A stretch of 64,000 bases of DNA from Bradyrhizobium agreste (GTDB lineage Bacteria > Pseudomonadota > Alphaproteobacteria > Rhizobiales > Xanthobacteraceae): positions 62,001 through 126,000 of the forward strand of contig NZ_JACCHP010000025.1 in NCBI RefSeq assembly GCF_016031625.1, in the 5' to 3' direction. The translations under genes were made by a program, and so were the position numbers. Each line of letters starts with the position of its first letter. Position 1 is the first letter of the stretch. The notes beneath the pieces are model-generated. The model was not told where the DNA came from. It made no database searches and saw only the letters and a list, made by a program, of their open reading frames with translations. Of this stretch, positions 47,582 through 58,533 are shown piece by piece.

Positions 47582-48250
47582 TCAACGCCAAACGCCAGAG
47601 AAGGCGATCAGGTCAACCAGGTAATGCACGAGCACGACCGGCCAAAGCGCGCCTGAGCGCCGGTACATCGCCATCAAAAGGATGCCGGTTGTTGTGGCAA
47701 GCAGGATGTTTCCGATCCCGCTCCACCAATGATAGGCGCCGAAGATCAGAGACGTCATGAGAATGGCAAAGACCCCATCGCCCAGGTAAGGCTGTGACGC
47801 ATTCCGAAGCAATCGCCTGAAAATGATCTCTTCGCTGGCCGCGACCAGTGCCAGGCCAAAAACGAGATCGAAGACGTCGAGCCAGCCGGTCGGCTGCGGA
47901 TACTTGCCAATGACGGCCGCCGGAAATGTCGCATTGAAGAGACGTCGCGGCCACTCACCCAAGCGGTCCAGCAGCACAATTCCTGCGATCCAGACGCCGA
48001 TTTCAAGAAAGGAAATCCGACGTTTCTCCGTGCGATAGGCAAGAGTTCGTGCTGCCGGAATCGCCGCAAGGATCGCCAGGGCAGCTATCCGGCCGGCATA
48101 GTCCCAGACGAGCCAATCCGCTGCAGTGTTCTGATGCAGTCGCATGAGTTGGGATGCAACGTGCGGAACAAGCGCGAGGGCGAACCACCAAATGCCGGGC
48201 ACGCGATCGGCTTTTGAATCGCCAATGGCGTGCGGTGAACGACTTTCCAT
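47582..48250 (-). CDS. CPBP family intramembrane metalloprotease
   Basis: A 222-residue membrane protein with about six helices. The Abi/CPBP motifs are present: AASEEIIFRRLLRN (EExxxR) near residue 140, FGAYHWWSG (FxxxH-type) and HYLVDLIAFSG near the end (HxxxD). These are metal and proton ligands of the Rce1-like proteases. The family includes bacteriocin-immunity proteins; the substrate here is unknown. It is convergent with the frameshifted TPR gene. Confidence 0.87.
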   Translation of the reverse strand: MESRSPHAIGDSKADRVPGIWWFALALVPHVASQLMRLHQNTAADWLVWDYAGRIAALAILAAIPAARTLAYRTEKRRISFLEIGVWIAGIVLLDRLGEWPRRLFNATFPAAVIGKYPQPTGWLDVFDLVFGLALVAASEEIIFRRLLRNASQPYLGDGVFAILMTSLIFGAYHWWSGIGNILLATTTGILLMAMYRRSGALWPVVLVHYLVDLIAFSGVWR

Positions 48251-48347
48251 GCTGGGCCTTGAGGGAGGGATGTGTCGCGACAGGCTTGCGCGCGACTACC
48301 TCATATTGGTCCAACGGGCGAGGTGCGCGAAAAGGGAAGGCGTCGAG

Positions 48348-48827
48348 CTATGCGTTTGGCTGCGGGAGCGCCTTCCGCTTCATCCGCTTGATCGTGCCGG
48401 AAAAGGTCAGCAGCAGCCGCTCGCCGGACATCATCTTGCCGCGCAGGAAGATCAGCGAGCCGCCGGCGCGGGTGACCTCGCCGGTGCATTCGATCAGCTC
48501 GCCCTCGCGTGCCGCGTCGAGGAATTCACAGGCGAAATTGGTCGTCACCGCCCGGCTGTCCAGGACATGGGTGGCGATCGCAAACAGCGAATAGTCGGCG
48601 AAGGCCATGTAGCAGCCGCCATGGACGTTGCCGGAGCCGTTGAGGTGCTTCTTCTCGACCCGGAAGGCGCTACGGACGCTGCCGTCCGCCTCGATCCGGT
48701 GCCAGAACGGGCCGACATGGGATTCAAAACTGTCGCGGATCCAGGTCCGCCAGCCGACAAATTCACCCTCTGTCGCGACATGGAGGTCGGGGCGGCGCGG
48801 CGGGGGCGCTTTGGTCAATTCGTGCAA
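48348..48827 (-). CDS. PaaI-family hotdog thioesterase
   Basis: A 159-residue single-hotdog protein. HLNGSGNVHGGCYMAFADYS (about residues 61-80) is the hotdog helix with the HGG motif and Asp, and AVTTNFACEFLDAAREGELI is the next strand. It resembles phenylacetate-type or general acyl-CoA thioesterases, but the substrate is unknown. It is divergent from purL, 185 bases between the starts. Confidence 0.87.
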   Translation of the reverse strand: MHELTKAPPPRRPDLHVATEGEFVGWRTWIRDSFESHVGPFWHRIEADGSVRSAFRVEKKHLNGSGNVHGGCYMAFADYSLFAIATHVLDSRAVTTNFACEFLDAAREGELIECTGEVTRAGGSLIFLRGKMMSGERLLLTFSGTIKRMKRKALPQPNA

Positions 48828-49012
48828 GGAAATAGGCCTTCAATTGCGGGTCTTCAGCCCTTAAATCCGATCCGACCGCGCCGTGCAATTCCCGTTCCCG
48901 CCGGGCCCCGGGCGCAAAACGTGGGACAGCGGGAAAATGCGCCATAAAGGGCTTTTCGAAGCCGTCCGATGTTCCTAAGAACGGCCAAACCGCCGCCGAA
49001 AGCCTCGAATCC

Positions 49013-51223
<2,211 letters not shown>

Positions 51224-51241
51224 GGCGCTGCGACACACGCT

Positions 51242-51326
51242 GTCATTGCGAGCGCAGCGAAGCAATCCAGACTATCGCCGCTGAAGGATTCTGGATTGCT
51301 TCGTCGCAAGGGCTCCTCGCAATGAC
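51242..51326. repeat. REP-like palindrome, copy 2 (inverse of 26329-26415)
   Basis: GTCATTGCGAGCGCAGCGAA at the left and CGCAAGGGCTCCTCGCAATG at the right match the reverse complement of the copy after the K+ channel gene, apart from the central 20 bases. It lies between purL and the convergent acyltransferase gene. Confidence 0.85.
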
Positions 51327-51344
51327 GAGTGAGGAGGTCTGGCC

Positions 51345-52532
51345 TCAAAGCACCTTCGACGCACCCGGGATCTGCCGCAACGCGCGCGTCAGCGCCCAGC
51401 TCGCCGCGACAGTCAGTACAAACCCGATCGTGGCCTTGACGATCGCCGGCAGGTCATAGTCGAACAGCCAGTATTGCAGCCACAATGCGATCGGATAGTG
51501 CACCAGGAACATGCCGAACGCGTCGCCCTGCATTGGATCGAGCAGCCTGGCTGAGCCTGATTGCTTGAATCTCTGGAAAATGGCCAGGATCAGAAACATG
51601 ATGGCCACGCTGAAGACAGTGAAGCAGATGGCATAGAGCGCTTCATACCAGTCCGGCAAAGGCGACGGGTTGCCCAGTATTTCGCGCTTGATGAAGATCA
51701 GCGCCCACAACAGGCAGTACGGAACGATCGCCAGGACCATCCAGTCCCAGCTCACCTTTGCCATGCGGCCGTCGACAGCGAGCAGCCCGCGATCCATTTG
51801 CGCAACGCCGACGCCGGCACCGAAAAAGAAGTAGGTCGCGTACAGCATCACGCGCCCGTGCTGGACCGAGAACGGCCCGAACTCGAACCAATTGCTCGCT
51901 CCGAAGTGAATCCGCCCGGGAATGTAGAACGCCGCGGTGACGGCCAGCATGACCGCGAAGAACACCGCGGGCCGACGCCGACCGTGCAGCGAGAGGCGAT
52001 TGATCGGATCGAGCAGATTGGGTGACAGCCGGTACAGCAGGCAGGCAACCAGGTCGAAGGCGAACAAAACCCAAAGGAACCAGATCGGCCCGCTCGGCCA
52101 CGGCCCCTTCGTGACCATATTCCACCAGAATTCCGAAAAGCCGATCTCCGGATGCTCCCGCAGCGAGATCGCGTAATAGGCGAGCGGAATGACTGTCAGG
52201 GCGCAGATCGCGAAGGGTAGGCCAAGCCGAAGCAGGCGATCTGCCACATAGCTCCGGACTCCCTTCCGGGCGATGCCAGACCAGGCGAACAGCCCCGACA
52301 GGAAGAAGAACATCGCCATGAAGAAACTGTCGGTGGCGAGCACGATCATGTCGAAGCCGAAGAAATAACTCGGATCGGTATGACCGAAATAAGTGTAGGG
52401 GATCACCGCGTGATGCAGCAGCACCACCAAAGTGAGGAAGGTGCGGGCGCGATCAATCGCCAAATTGCGCACCTTGCTCTGCGGCGCGGCATGCACCTCT
52501 GCGCCGATCGTCGCTGAATGTGACATCGTCAT
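51345..52532 (-). CDS. acyltransferase family 3 membrane protein
   Basis: A 395-residue protein of the acyltransferase-3 family (OafA/OpgC-like) with about ten transmembrane helices. The N-terminal RARTFLTLVVLLHHAVIPYT carries the catalytic-type His pair, and FFLSGLFAWSGIARKGVRSY is the usual R/K-rich loop after helix 2. GPIWFLWVLFAFDLVACLLY and FLVHYPIALWLQYWLF are also typical. It O-acylates an unknown envelope glycan or lipid. Starts at 52532 or 52526 are both possible. Confidence 0.88.
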   Translation of the reverse strand: MTMSHSATIGAEVHAAPQSKVRNLAIDRARTFLTLVVLLHHAVIPYTYFGHTDPSYFFGFDMIVLATDSFFMAMFFFLSGLFAWSGIARKGVRSYVADRLLRLGLPFAICALTVIPLAYYAISLREHPEIGFSEFWWNMVTKGPWPSGPIWFLWVLFAFDLVACLLYRLSPNLLDPINRLSLHGRRRPAVFFAVMLAVTAAFYIPGRIHFGASNWFEFGPFSVQHGRVMLYATYFFFGAGVGVAQMDRGLLAVDGRMAKVSWDWMVLAIVPYCLLWALIFIKREILGNPSPLPDWYEALYAICFTVFSVAIMFLILAIFQRFKQSGSARLLDPMQGDAFGMFLVHYPIALWLQYWLFDYDLPAIVKATIGFVLTVAASWALTRALRQIPGASKVL

Positions 52533-52706
52533 CGTGGCCGCCCCGGTCCTGGTCCCGGCCGGACTGTGCCGCCGGGAACTCGATTCAGCAAGGGCCGTTT
52601 GTCTCGGAGGTCGCCCCCGACCACCTCTAGGAACTAGTTCCTCGCAGCGATGTTAGCGTTCGTCGAAACAGCGTAGGCCGTGAGACGCGGCAGTTCGGAG
52701 CTGGCG

Positions 52707-52880
52707 ATGACGATCCTGAAATGGGCGCTGATCTTCCTCCTGGTCTCGATCGTCGCCGGCGTGCTCGGCTTCACCGGCATCTCGGCCGCCTCCGCCGACA
52801 TCGCGCGCTTCCTGTTCTACGTCTTCGTCGTGATCTTCCTGGTGCTGCTGATATTGGGACTTACGATCTTCAGGACGTAG
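52707..52880 (+). CDS. DUF1328 family small membrane protein
   Basis: A 57-residue protein with two transmembrane helices: MTILKWALIFLLVSIVAGVL and ADIARFLFYVFVVIFLVLLI, joined by GFTGISAAS, the DUF1328 pattern (YtjA-like). GGAG lies seven bases before the ATG. Function is unknown; homologues are often stress-induced. The gene is followed by a REP-like repeat. Confidence 0.86.
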   Translation: MTILKWALIFLLVSIVAGVLGFTGISAASADIARFLFYVFVVIFLVLLILGLTIFRT

Positions 52881-52893
52881 TCGTTACCCTTTG

Positions 52894-52995
52894 GTCATTC
52901 CGGGATGGTGCGCAGCACCAGACCCGGAATCTCGAGATTCCCCGGTGCGCAATTGCGCACCTGAGGTTCGGTCCTGCGGACCGCCCCGGAATGAC
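52894..52995. repeat. REP-like palindrome (same family as 40777-40856)
   Basis: GTCATTCCGGG at the left and CCCCGGAATGAC at the right enclose AACCCG-like and GGTGCGCAATTGCGCACC elements; GAATCTCGAGATTC is shared with the copy after cynS. The copy here carries an extra inner palindrome. Confidence 0.82.
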
Positions 52996-53006
52996 AGCAT
53001 CAAGAA

Positions 53007-53366
53007 CTACCCCACTTCCTCGATCTTCACCCTGTCCGGATAGAACGCCAGATGACCCGAGATCTCCGCCATGGCGGGGAAGGGTGTCTCGTAGGTCCAG
53101 ATCGCGTTGTCGAGCGTCTTGCCGTCGGCCTTCACGCTGTAATAGTTCGCGTCCCCCTTGTAAGGGCAATGGGTGACACGGTCGGTACGCTCCAACAGGG
53201 CCATGTTGGTGTCCTCCCGCGGCACATATTGCACTGCCGGATATCTGGCCTCCTTCAAAGTCAGCGCCTTGCTGGTCTCGGCGATCACGATGTCGCCCGC
53301 CGTGACGCGGACGCGCCTCGGGTTTGGGGTGATGGTGATCGGGTGGTCGGGCCCTGGAAGCTTCAT
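53007..53366 (-). CDS. DUF427 family protein
   Basis: A 119-residue protein. The motifs VPREDTNMALLERTDRVTHC and PYKGDANYYSVKADGKTLDN, then WTYETPFPAMAEISGHLAFY, are the DUF427 (nucleotidyltransferase-like beta fold) hallmarks. The family has no established reaction. It is a single gene convergent with the DUF1328 gene. Confidence 0.9.
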   Translation of the reverse strand: MKLPGPDHPITITPNPRRVRVTAGDIVIAETSKALTLKEARYPAVQYVPREDTNMALLERTDRVTHCPYKGDANYYSVKADGKTLDNAIWTYETPFPAMAEISGHLAFYPDRVKIEEVG

Positions 53367-53562
53367 GATTTCACGCCTTTTCGATCAATCTGCCGCGCGC
53401 GGCACTTTGTCGTGCCTTTGCGCTGATGGGATCAGGGATATAGTGCCGGAAAGCGTGACGTAGAAGGCCGTTCACGCTAAGTTTGGCCTTGCCGGCGAGG
53501 GGACCCCGGCAGCGATTCGATGATGAGGCTGCTTTGCAGCCGAGATAAGGAGCAAGACCCGA

Positions 53563-53817
53563 ATGCCCATGGACGCCCACGAGATCGAGGCGATGATCAA
53601 GGCAGCGATCCCCGATGCCGAGGTGACCATCCGTGACCTCGCCGGCGACGGCGATCACTATGCCGCGACCGTGATCTCGGAATCCTTCCGCGGCAAGTCG
53701 CGCGTCCAGCAGCACCAGATCGTCTACCAGTCCCTGCGCGGCCAGATGGGCGGCGTGCTGCATGCGCTGGCGCTGCAAACCGGCGTACCCGGCGGCCCCG
53801 GAGTGCCCGGCACCTGA
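53563..53817 (+). CDS. bolA: BolA family protein
   Basis: An 84-residue BolA protein. AMIKAAIPDAEVTIRDLAGD and DHYAATVISESFRGKSRVQQ then HQIVYQSLRGQM are typical; the His in RVQQHQIVY is the cluster ligand shared with CGFS glutaredoxins. BolA-GrxD pairs handle 2Fe-2S clusters and iron signalling. The partner grxD is 3.8 kb downstream on the same strand. A weak AAGGAG (GATAAGGAGCAAG) precedes the ATG. Confidence 0.93.
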   Translation: MPMDAHEIEAMIKAAIPDAEVTIRDLAGDGDHYAATVISESFRGKSRVQQHQIVYQSLRGQMGGVLHALALQTGVPGGPGVPGT

Positions 53818-53840
53818 CCTGACCAGCGCCACGGGGGACG

Positions 53841-55037
53841 ATGATGGCCGCGGACAATCCGCGCGGCGCGATGTTTCGCGTCATCAGGCCGAACCAGCAC
53901 AGCCGCGTCACCAATGCCGAGCTGTTCTTTGACCTCGTCTTCGTCTTTGCGGTCACCCAGGTCTCGCACACGCTGCTGCACCATTTCACGCCGCTCGGCG
54001 CGGTGCACGTGGCGGTGCTGTTTTTGGCGGTGTGGTGGGTGTGGGTCTTCACGGCCTGGGTCACCAACTGGCTCAATCCCGAGCTGACGCCGGTCCGCCT
54101 GCTGCTGTTTGCGATGATGCTGGGCGGCCTCGTGCTGTCGACCTCGATCCCGACCGCGTTCGAGGGGCGTGGCCTGTGGTTTGCCATTGCCTACGCGGCC
54201 ATGCAGGTCGGACGCACCGCGTTCTGGCTGTTCGCAACGCCGGCGCACCGGACGGCGGTGCAACATAACGCGATCCGCATCCTGGTCTGGCTCTCCGTCT
54301 CCGCGGCCTTCTGGATCCTCGGCGGCCTCGCCGATGACGAGGCGCGGCTGTGGTTCTGGATCGCTGCGCTCGCGATCGAATACATCGCACCCGCGGTCCG
54401 CTTCTGGGTGCCGAAGCTCGGCTTCTCGTCGGTCGAGGCCTGGGCCGTCGAGGGCGGCCACATGGCCGAGCGCTGCTCCCTCTTCGTCATCATTGCGCTC
54501 GGCGAAGCCGTCATCGTCAACGGCGCGACCTTCGCCGAGCTGGAATGGACCGCGGCCAACATCACGGCCTTCGTCTCGGCACTGGTCGGCGCCATCGCGA
54601 TGTGGTGGGTCTATTTCCACAAGGGCGCGGAAGCCGGCTCAGAGTGGATCTCGAAGTCCTCCGAATCCGGCCGTCTGGCGCGGCTCGCCTACACCTATCT
54701 GCACCTGCCGATCGTTGCCGGCATCATCCTGACGGCGGTGTCCGACGAATTGGTGCTGAAGCATCCGACCGGCCATTCCGACATCCGGACCGTTCTGAGC
54801 ACGATCGGCGGGCCGCTGGTGTTTCTGGTCGGCACCATCCTGTTCAAGCACGCGGTCCGCGGCTTCCTCCAGCTCTCGCACGGCGTCGGCATCATCCTGC
54901 TATTGGTGCTGTGGTGGCTCGCGTCGGAACTGTCGCCGCTGTGGCTGTCAATGGCAACGAGCGCCATTTTGATCGTGGTGGCGGTGTGGGAGTCGGTGTC
55001 GCTGGGCTCGAATGTGGAGGAGGCCGGGGAGCATTGA
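53841..55037 (+). CDS. low temperature requirement protein A (LtrA) family membrane protein
   Basis: A 398-residue inner-membrane protein with about 12 helices. NAELFFDLVFVFAVTQVSHT at about residues 33-52 is the LtrA signature, and HMAERCSLFVIIALGEAVIV near 210 is its second conserved block. The family was named from Listeria growth at low temperature; its transport or enzymatic role is not known. ACGGGGGACG precedes tandem ATGs. It starts 23 bases after bolA on the same strand and ends convergently with egtD. Confidence 0.88.
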   Translation: MMAADNPRGAMFRVIRPNQHSRVTNAELFFDLVFVFAVTQVSHTLLHHFTPLGAVHVAVLFLAVWWVWVFTAWVTNWLNPELTPVRLLLFAMMLGGLVLSTSIPTAFEGRGLWFAIAYAAMQVGRTAFWLFATPAHRTAVQHNAIRILVWLSVSAAFWILGGLADDEARLWFWIAALAIEYIAPAVRFWVPKLGFSSVEAWAVEGGHMAERCSLFVIIALGEAVIVNGATFAELEWTAANITAFVSALVGAIAMWWVYFHKGAEAGSEWISKSSESGRLARLAYTYLHLPIVAGIILTAVSDELVLKHPTGHSDIRTVLSTIGGPLVFLVGTILFKHAVRGFLQLSHGVGIILLLVLWWLASELSPLWLSMATSAILIVVAVWESVSLGSNVEEAGEH

Positions 55038-55048
55038 AGCTGCGGCTC

Positions 55049-56020
55049 TTACTCCGCGACCTCCAGCGCGTGTACCGAGAACATCTTCGCCGCATCCGTC
55101 CAGCTCTCGCGCACGCGCCAGCCCGCGCCCTGGGCCAGCGCGGCAAAGCGCGCGAGGCTGTATTTGTAGCTGTTCTCGGTGTGGATGCTCTCGCCCGGGC
55201 GGAACGAGAAGCTGGTGCCGAGCAGGCGCACGGTCTGGCTCTTCCTGCTGATCAGGTGCATCTCGATGCGGTGCCGCTCGCGGTTGTAGATCGCGCGATG
55301 AGTGAAGGCGGAGAGATCGAAATTGCCGCCGAGCTCGCGGTTGATGCGCACCAGCACATTGAGGTTGAAGCGCGCGGTGACGCCGGCCGCATCGTTATAG
55401 GCGTCGAACAGGATCCGCTCGTCCTTCTCGAGGTCGGCGCCGATGATCATCTGCGCGCCTTTGCCGAGGATCTTGCGTGCGCTCTTCAGGAAGGCCTGCG
55501 CTTCGTCCGGCTCGAAATTGCCGATGGTCGAACCGGGGAAGAAGCCGACCTTCGGCATGGATGCCACCGCCGTCGGCAGCTCGAACGGCGTGGTGAAATC
55601 GGCGGCCACGGGATAGATGCCGAGCGCCGGGAAATCCCGCTTCAGGCCGCTTGCCTGTGCCTTCAGGAAGTCGCCGGAGATGTCGACGGGCACATAGGCT
55701 GCGAATTTGCAATGATCGAGCAGCAGGCGCACCTTCGTGGTCGCGCCGGCGCCGAACTCGACCAGCGCGGCGTGCTCCGGGATGATCTTTGCGATCTCGC
55801 TGCTGCGCTCCTTCAGGATCGAGAGCTCGGTGCGCGTCGGATAATATTCCGGCAGCTTCGTGATCGCCTCAAACAGCTCCGAGCCGGTCGCGTCATAGAA
55901 ATATTTCGGCGACAGCTTTTTCGGCTGCCGCGAGAGGTCCTCAATGGCCTCGCGGGCAAAGGCGGTGGTCTGCTCGTCGGGAAGATGGGCTTCGGCCAAG
56001 GCGCTGGCGTGCACATTCAT
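55049..56020 (-). CDS. egtD: L-histidine N(alpha)-methyltransferase EgtD
   Basis: A 323-residue enzyme that makes hercynine from His with three AdoMet, the first step of ergothioneine synthesis. ALVEFGAGATTKVRLLLDHC is the AdoMet loop, FFPGSTIGNFEPDEAQAFLK the conserved substrate region, and NSYKYSLARFAALAQGAGW the C-terminal motif. The ATG at 56020 follows AGGAG; an upstream in-frame start at 56053 is unsupported. It lies 48 bases after egtB, with which it forms an operon. Confidence 0.95.
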   Translation of the reverse strand: MNVHASALAEAHLPDEQTTAFAREAIEDLSRQPKKLSPKYFYDATGSELFEAITKLPEYYPTRTELSILKERSSEIAKIIPEHAALVEFGAGATTKVRLLLDHCKFAAYVPVDISGDFLKAQASGLKRDFPALGIYPVAADFTTPFELPTAVASMPKVGFFPGSTIGNFEPDEAQAFLKSARKILGKGAQMIIGADLEKDERILFDAYNDAAGVTARFNLNVLVRINRELGGNFDLSAFTHRAIYNRERHRIEMHLISRKSQTVRLLGTSFSFRPGESIHTENSYKYSLARFAALAQGAGWRVRESWTDAAKMFSVHALEVAE

Positions 56021-56068
56021 GATACTCTCCTGAACGCGCTGTCCGGCGCGCATCTGTCGTCGGAATGT

Positions 56069-57316
56069 CTAGTTGTAATCGGCAAGCCGCAGGCCGGTGA
56101 ACTGCCAGCGGTGGTGCGGATAGAAGAAGTTGCGATACGTGATACGGCTGTGGCCTTGCGGAGTTGCAAGCGAGGACCCGCGCAGCACCAGCTGGTTGAC
56201 CATGAACTTGCCGTTGTACTCGCCGAGCGCGCCCTCGACGGCGCGATAGCCGGGGTAGGGCGCGTAGGAGCTGCGGGTCCATTGCCAGACGAGGCCGAAG
56301 GCGTCGTTGAGCTGGCCGGTGCGGGCCGCGACCTCCCATTCCATCTCGGCCGGCAAGTGCTTGCCGGCCCAGCGCGCGAACGCATCCGCCTCGTAATAGC
56401 TGACGTGGCAGACCGGCGCGTCCGGATCGACCGGCTTGAGGCCGGCCAACGTCATGACCTGCCATGCGCCATCGACCTCGTGCCAGTAGCCGGGGGCTTG
56501 CCAGTCTTCCTTGCTGGCCGCGGCAAAGCCGTCCATCAGCCACAGGGTTGCGGTCCGGTAGCCGCCATCCTGCATGAAGGCGAGCCACTCGGCATTGGTG
56601 ACCAGATTGCGGGCGATCCTGACCGGACCCACGAGTGCACGGTGCGCCGGCTTCTCGTTGTCGAAATGGAAGCCGTCGTCGACATGGCCGACGGTGTGGA
56701 TGCCTTCGTTCAGCGTCAGCCAGTCATCGCCGCCGCGCGCTGCGGCCGGGAAGCGCCAGTCCGGGTCATACGCCGGATAGATCGGGTTCTGCGCAAAGGC
56801 ATGCAGAATGTCGGTGAACATCAGCTCCTGATGCTGCTGCTCGTGATTGAGCCCGACCTCGACCAGCGGCACCAGGGCCCGGAGCTTGTCCGCGTCGGTC
56901 CCGCGGAAGAACTGGACGACGGCCGCATCGACGTATTTGCGATAGGCGCCGACCTCGTCGGCGCTGGGTCGGGTGATGTCGCCGCGATGATTGCGGGCAT
57001 GTCGCGGGCCGGCGCTGACGTAGTAGGAATTGAACAGGAACGCGAAATCGGGGTGGAAGGGCCGGTAGCCAGGGGCGTGCTCGCCGAGCAGGAATTGCTC
57101 CCAGAACCAGGTCGTATGGGCCCGGTGCCATTTGGTCGGGCTGGCATCGGGCATCGACTGGATCTGCTGGTCCTCGGGAGACAGCGGCGCGGCCCGACGT
57201 TCGGTCTCGTTGCGGACGCTGAGAAACGCCACTTCCAGCCGGCGGGCGAGGTCGTCCTGGTGGGAGGACGGTGACGAAAGCTGGGAGGCGGCCGTGGCTG
57301 AGGCTTGTTTCGTCAC
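56069..57316 (-). CDS. egtB: ergothioneine biosynthesis protein EgtB
   Basis: A 415-residue non-haem iron sulfoxide synthase that joins hercynine to a thiol donor. The DinB-like N-terminal part has the iron triad HX3HXE in VGLNHEQQHQELMFTDIL. The C-terminal FGE-sulfatase-like fold has NAEWLAFMQDGGYRTATLWL, CHVSYYEADAFARWAGKHLP and the end RWQFTGLRLADYN. I start at GTG 57316 because GGAGAAAAAC lies directly before it; an ATG at 57367 gives 17 more residues. No egtA or egtC is nearby, so the cysteine or glutathione route used is unclear. Confidence 0.92.
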   Translation of the reverse strand: MTKQASATAASQLSSPSSHQDDLARRLEVAFLSVRNETERRAAPLSPEDQQIQSMPDASPTKWHRAHTTWFWEQFLLGEHAPGYRPFHPDFAFLFNSYYVSAGPRHARNHRGDITRPSADEVGAYRKYVDAAVVQFFRGTDADKLRALVPLVEVGLNHEQQHQELMFTDILHAFAQNPIYPAYDPDWRFPAAARGGDDWLTLNEGIHTVGHVDDGFHFDNEKPAHRALVGPVRIARNLVTNAEWLAFMQDGGYRTATLWLMDGFAAASKEDWQAPGYWHEVDGAWQVMTLAGLKPVDPDAPVCHVSYYEADAFARWAGKHLPAEMEWEVAARTGQLNDAFGLVWQWTRSSYAPYPGYRAVEGALGEYNGKFMVNQLVLRGSSLATPQGHSRITYRNFFYPHHRWQFTGLRLADYN

Positions 57317-57606
57317 GTTTTTCTCCAGACAGGCCAAGAGAACGTTGTTCGCACGACCCGGTTCCATGAACAGGGTTCGTCCTAGATAGGGGCTCCGTTA
57401 CGGTATGAAAGTCCTCTGCGGCGATGATATTGATGTCATCAGCCTATGGACCCGTTGGGCTCGGCACGGCCGCCAAGGGGCCCGCCGCCGCCATTTTACT
57501 TTGGATGCACAACGGTTTGCGCTACATATATGGGCAGGTATCGGGTTAAATCGGCTGAGCCGGCCCGAAGCAATTGGTGAGGGCTCTGCCCCAGAAGGAC
57601 ACGGAT

Positions 57607-57933
<327 letters not shown>

Positions 57934-57936
57934 CAC

Positions 57937-58491
57937 GTGACCGTGCTGACGCGCCGGATTGGCGGCGCGGAGCTCGAGGTCATCGTCGCCGATATCACCA
58001 CACTGGGCGTTGACGCCATCGTCAACGCCGCGAACACGTCGCTCCTTGGCGGGGGCGGCGTGGATGGCGCGATCCACCGGGCAGCCGGGCCCGAGCTCGT
58101 CGCCGAATGCAGCATGCTCCACGGTTGCAAGACGGGTGATGCGAAGATCACCAGGGGCTATCGGCTCAAGGCCGCGCATGTGATCCACACCGTCGGTCCG
58201 GTGTGGAATGGCGGCACGCGCGGCGAGGACGATCTGCTCGCCTCCTGCTATCGGCGGTCCCTGGAGCTTTGCGGGAAGCACAAGCTGATCTCGGTGGCAT
58301 TTCCCGCGATTTCGACCGGCATTTATCGCTTTCCTGCCGCCCGGGCGGCCGATATCGCCGTGCGCACGACGATCGAAGGACTGGCCTTGGCGCCGACCCT
58401 CGCTCGCGTCGTGTTCTGCTGCTTCTCCGAGCCGAGTGCCAGGCTCCATGCCGAGGCGCTTTCGCGACACGGCGGCCCTTGTGCCGATTGA
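57937..58491 (+). CDS. macrodomain protein (O-acetyl-ADP-ribose deacetylase-like)
   Basis: A 184-residue macrodomain. VNAANTSLLGGGGVDGAIHR at about residues 29-48 is the ADP-ribose-binding loop, with GDAKITRGYRLKAAHVIHTV and FPAISTGIYRFPAARAADIA as the other conserved parts (YmdB/MacroD-type). It hydrolyses O-acetyl-ADP-ribose or removes ADP-ribose from proteins. GTG is the start, three bases after grxD, so the two are co-transcribed. Confidence 0.9.
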   Translation: MTVLTRRIGGAELEVIVADITTLGVDAIVNAANTSLLGGGGVDGAIHRAAGPELVAECSMLHGCKTGDAKITRGYRLKAAHVIHTVGPVWNGGTRGEDDLLASCYRRSLELCGKHKLISVAFPAISTGIYRFPAARAADIAVRTTIEGLALAPTLARVVFCCFSEPSARLHAEALSRHGGPCAD

Positions 58492-58533
58492 GCTGGTCGG
58501 TACACTCCGACGCGCCATGTTGGGGGAGGGGAT

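Noticed and set aside
54350..57274. 974-codon plus-strand frame across ltrA, egtD and egtB
   Set aside because: It overlaps one gene in another frame and two on the opposite strand, all with clear family motifs; the frame itself has none.
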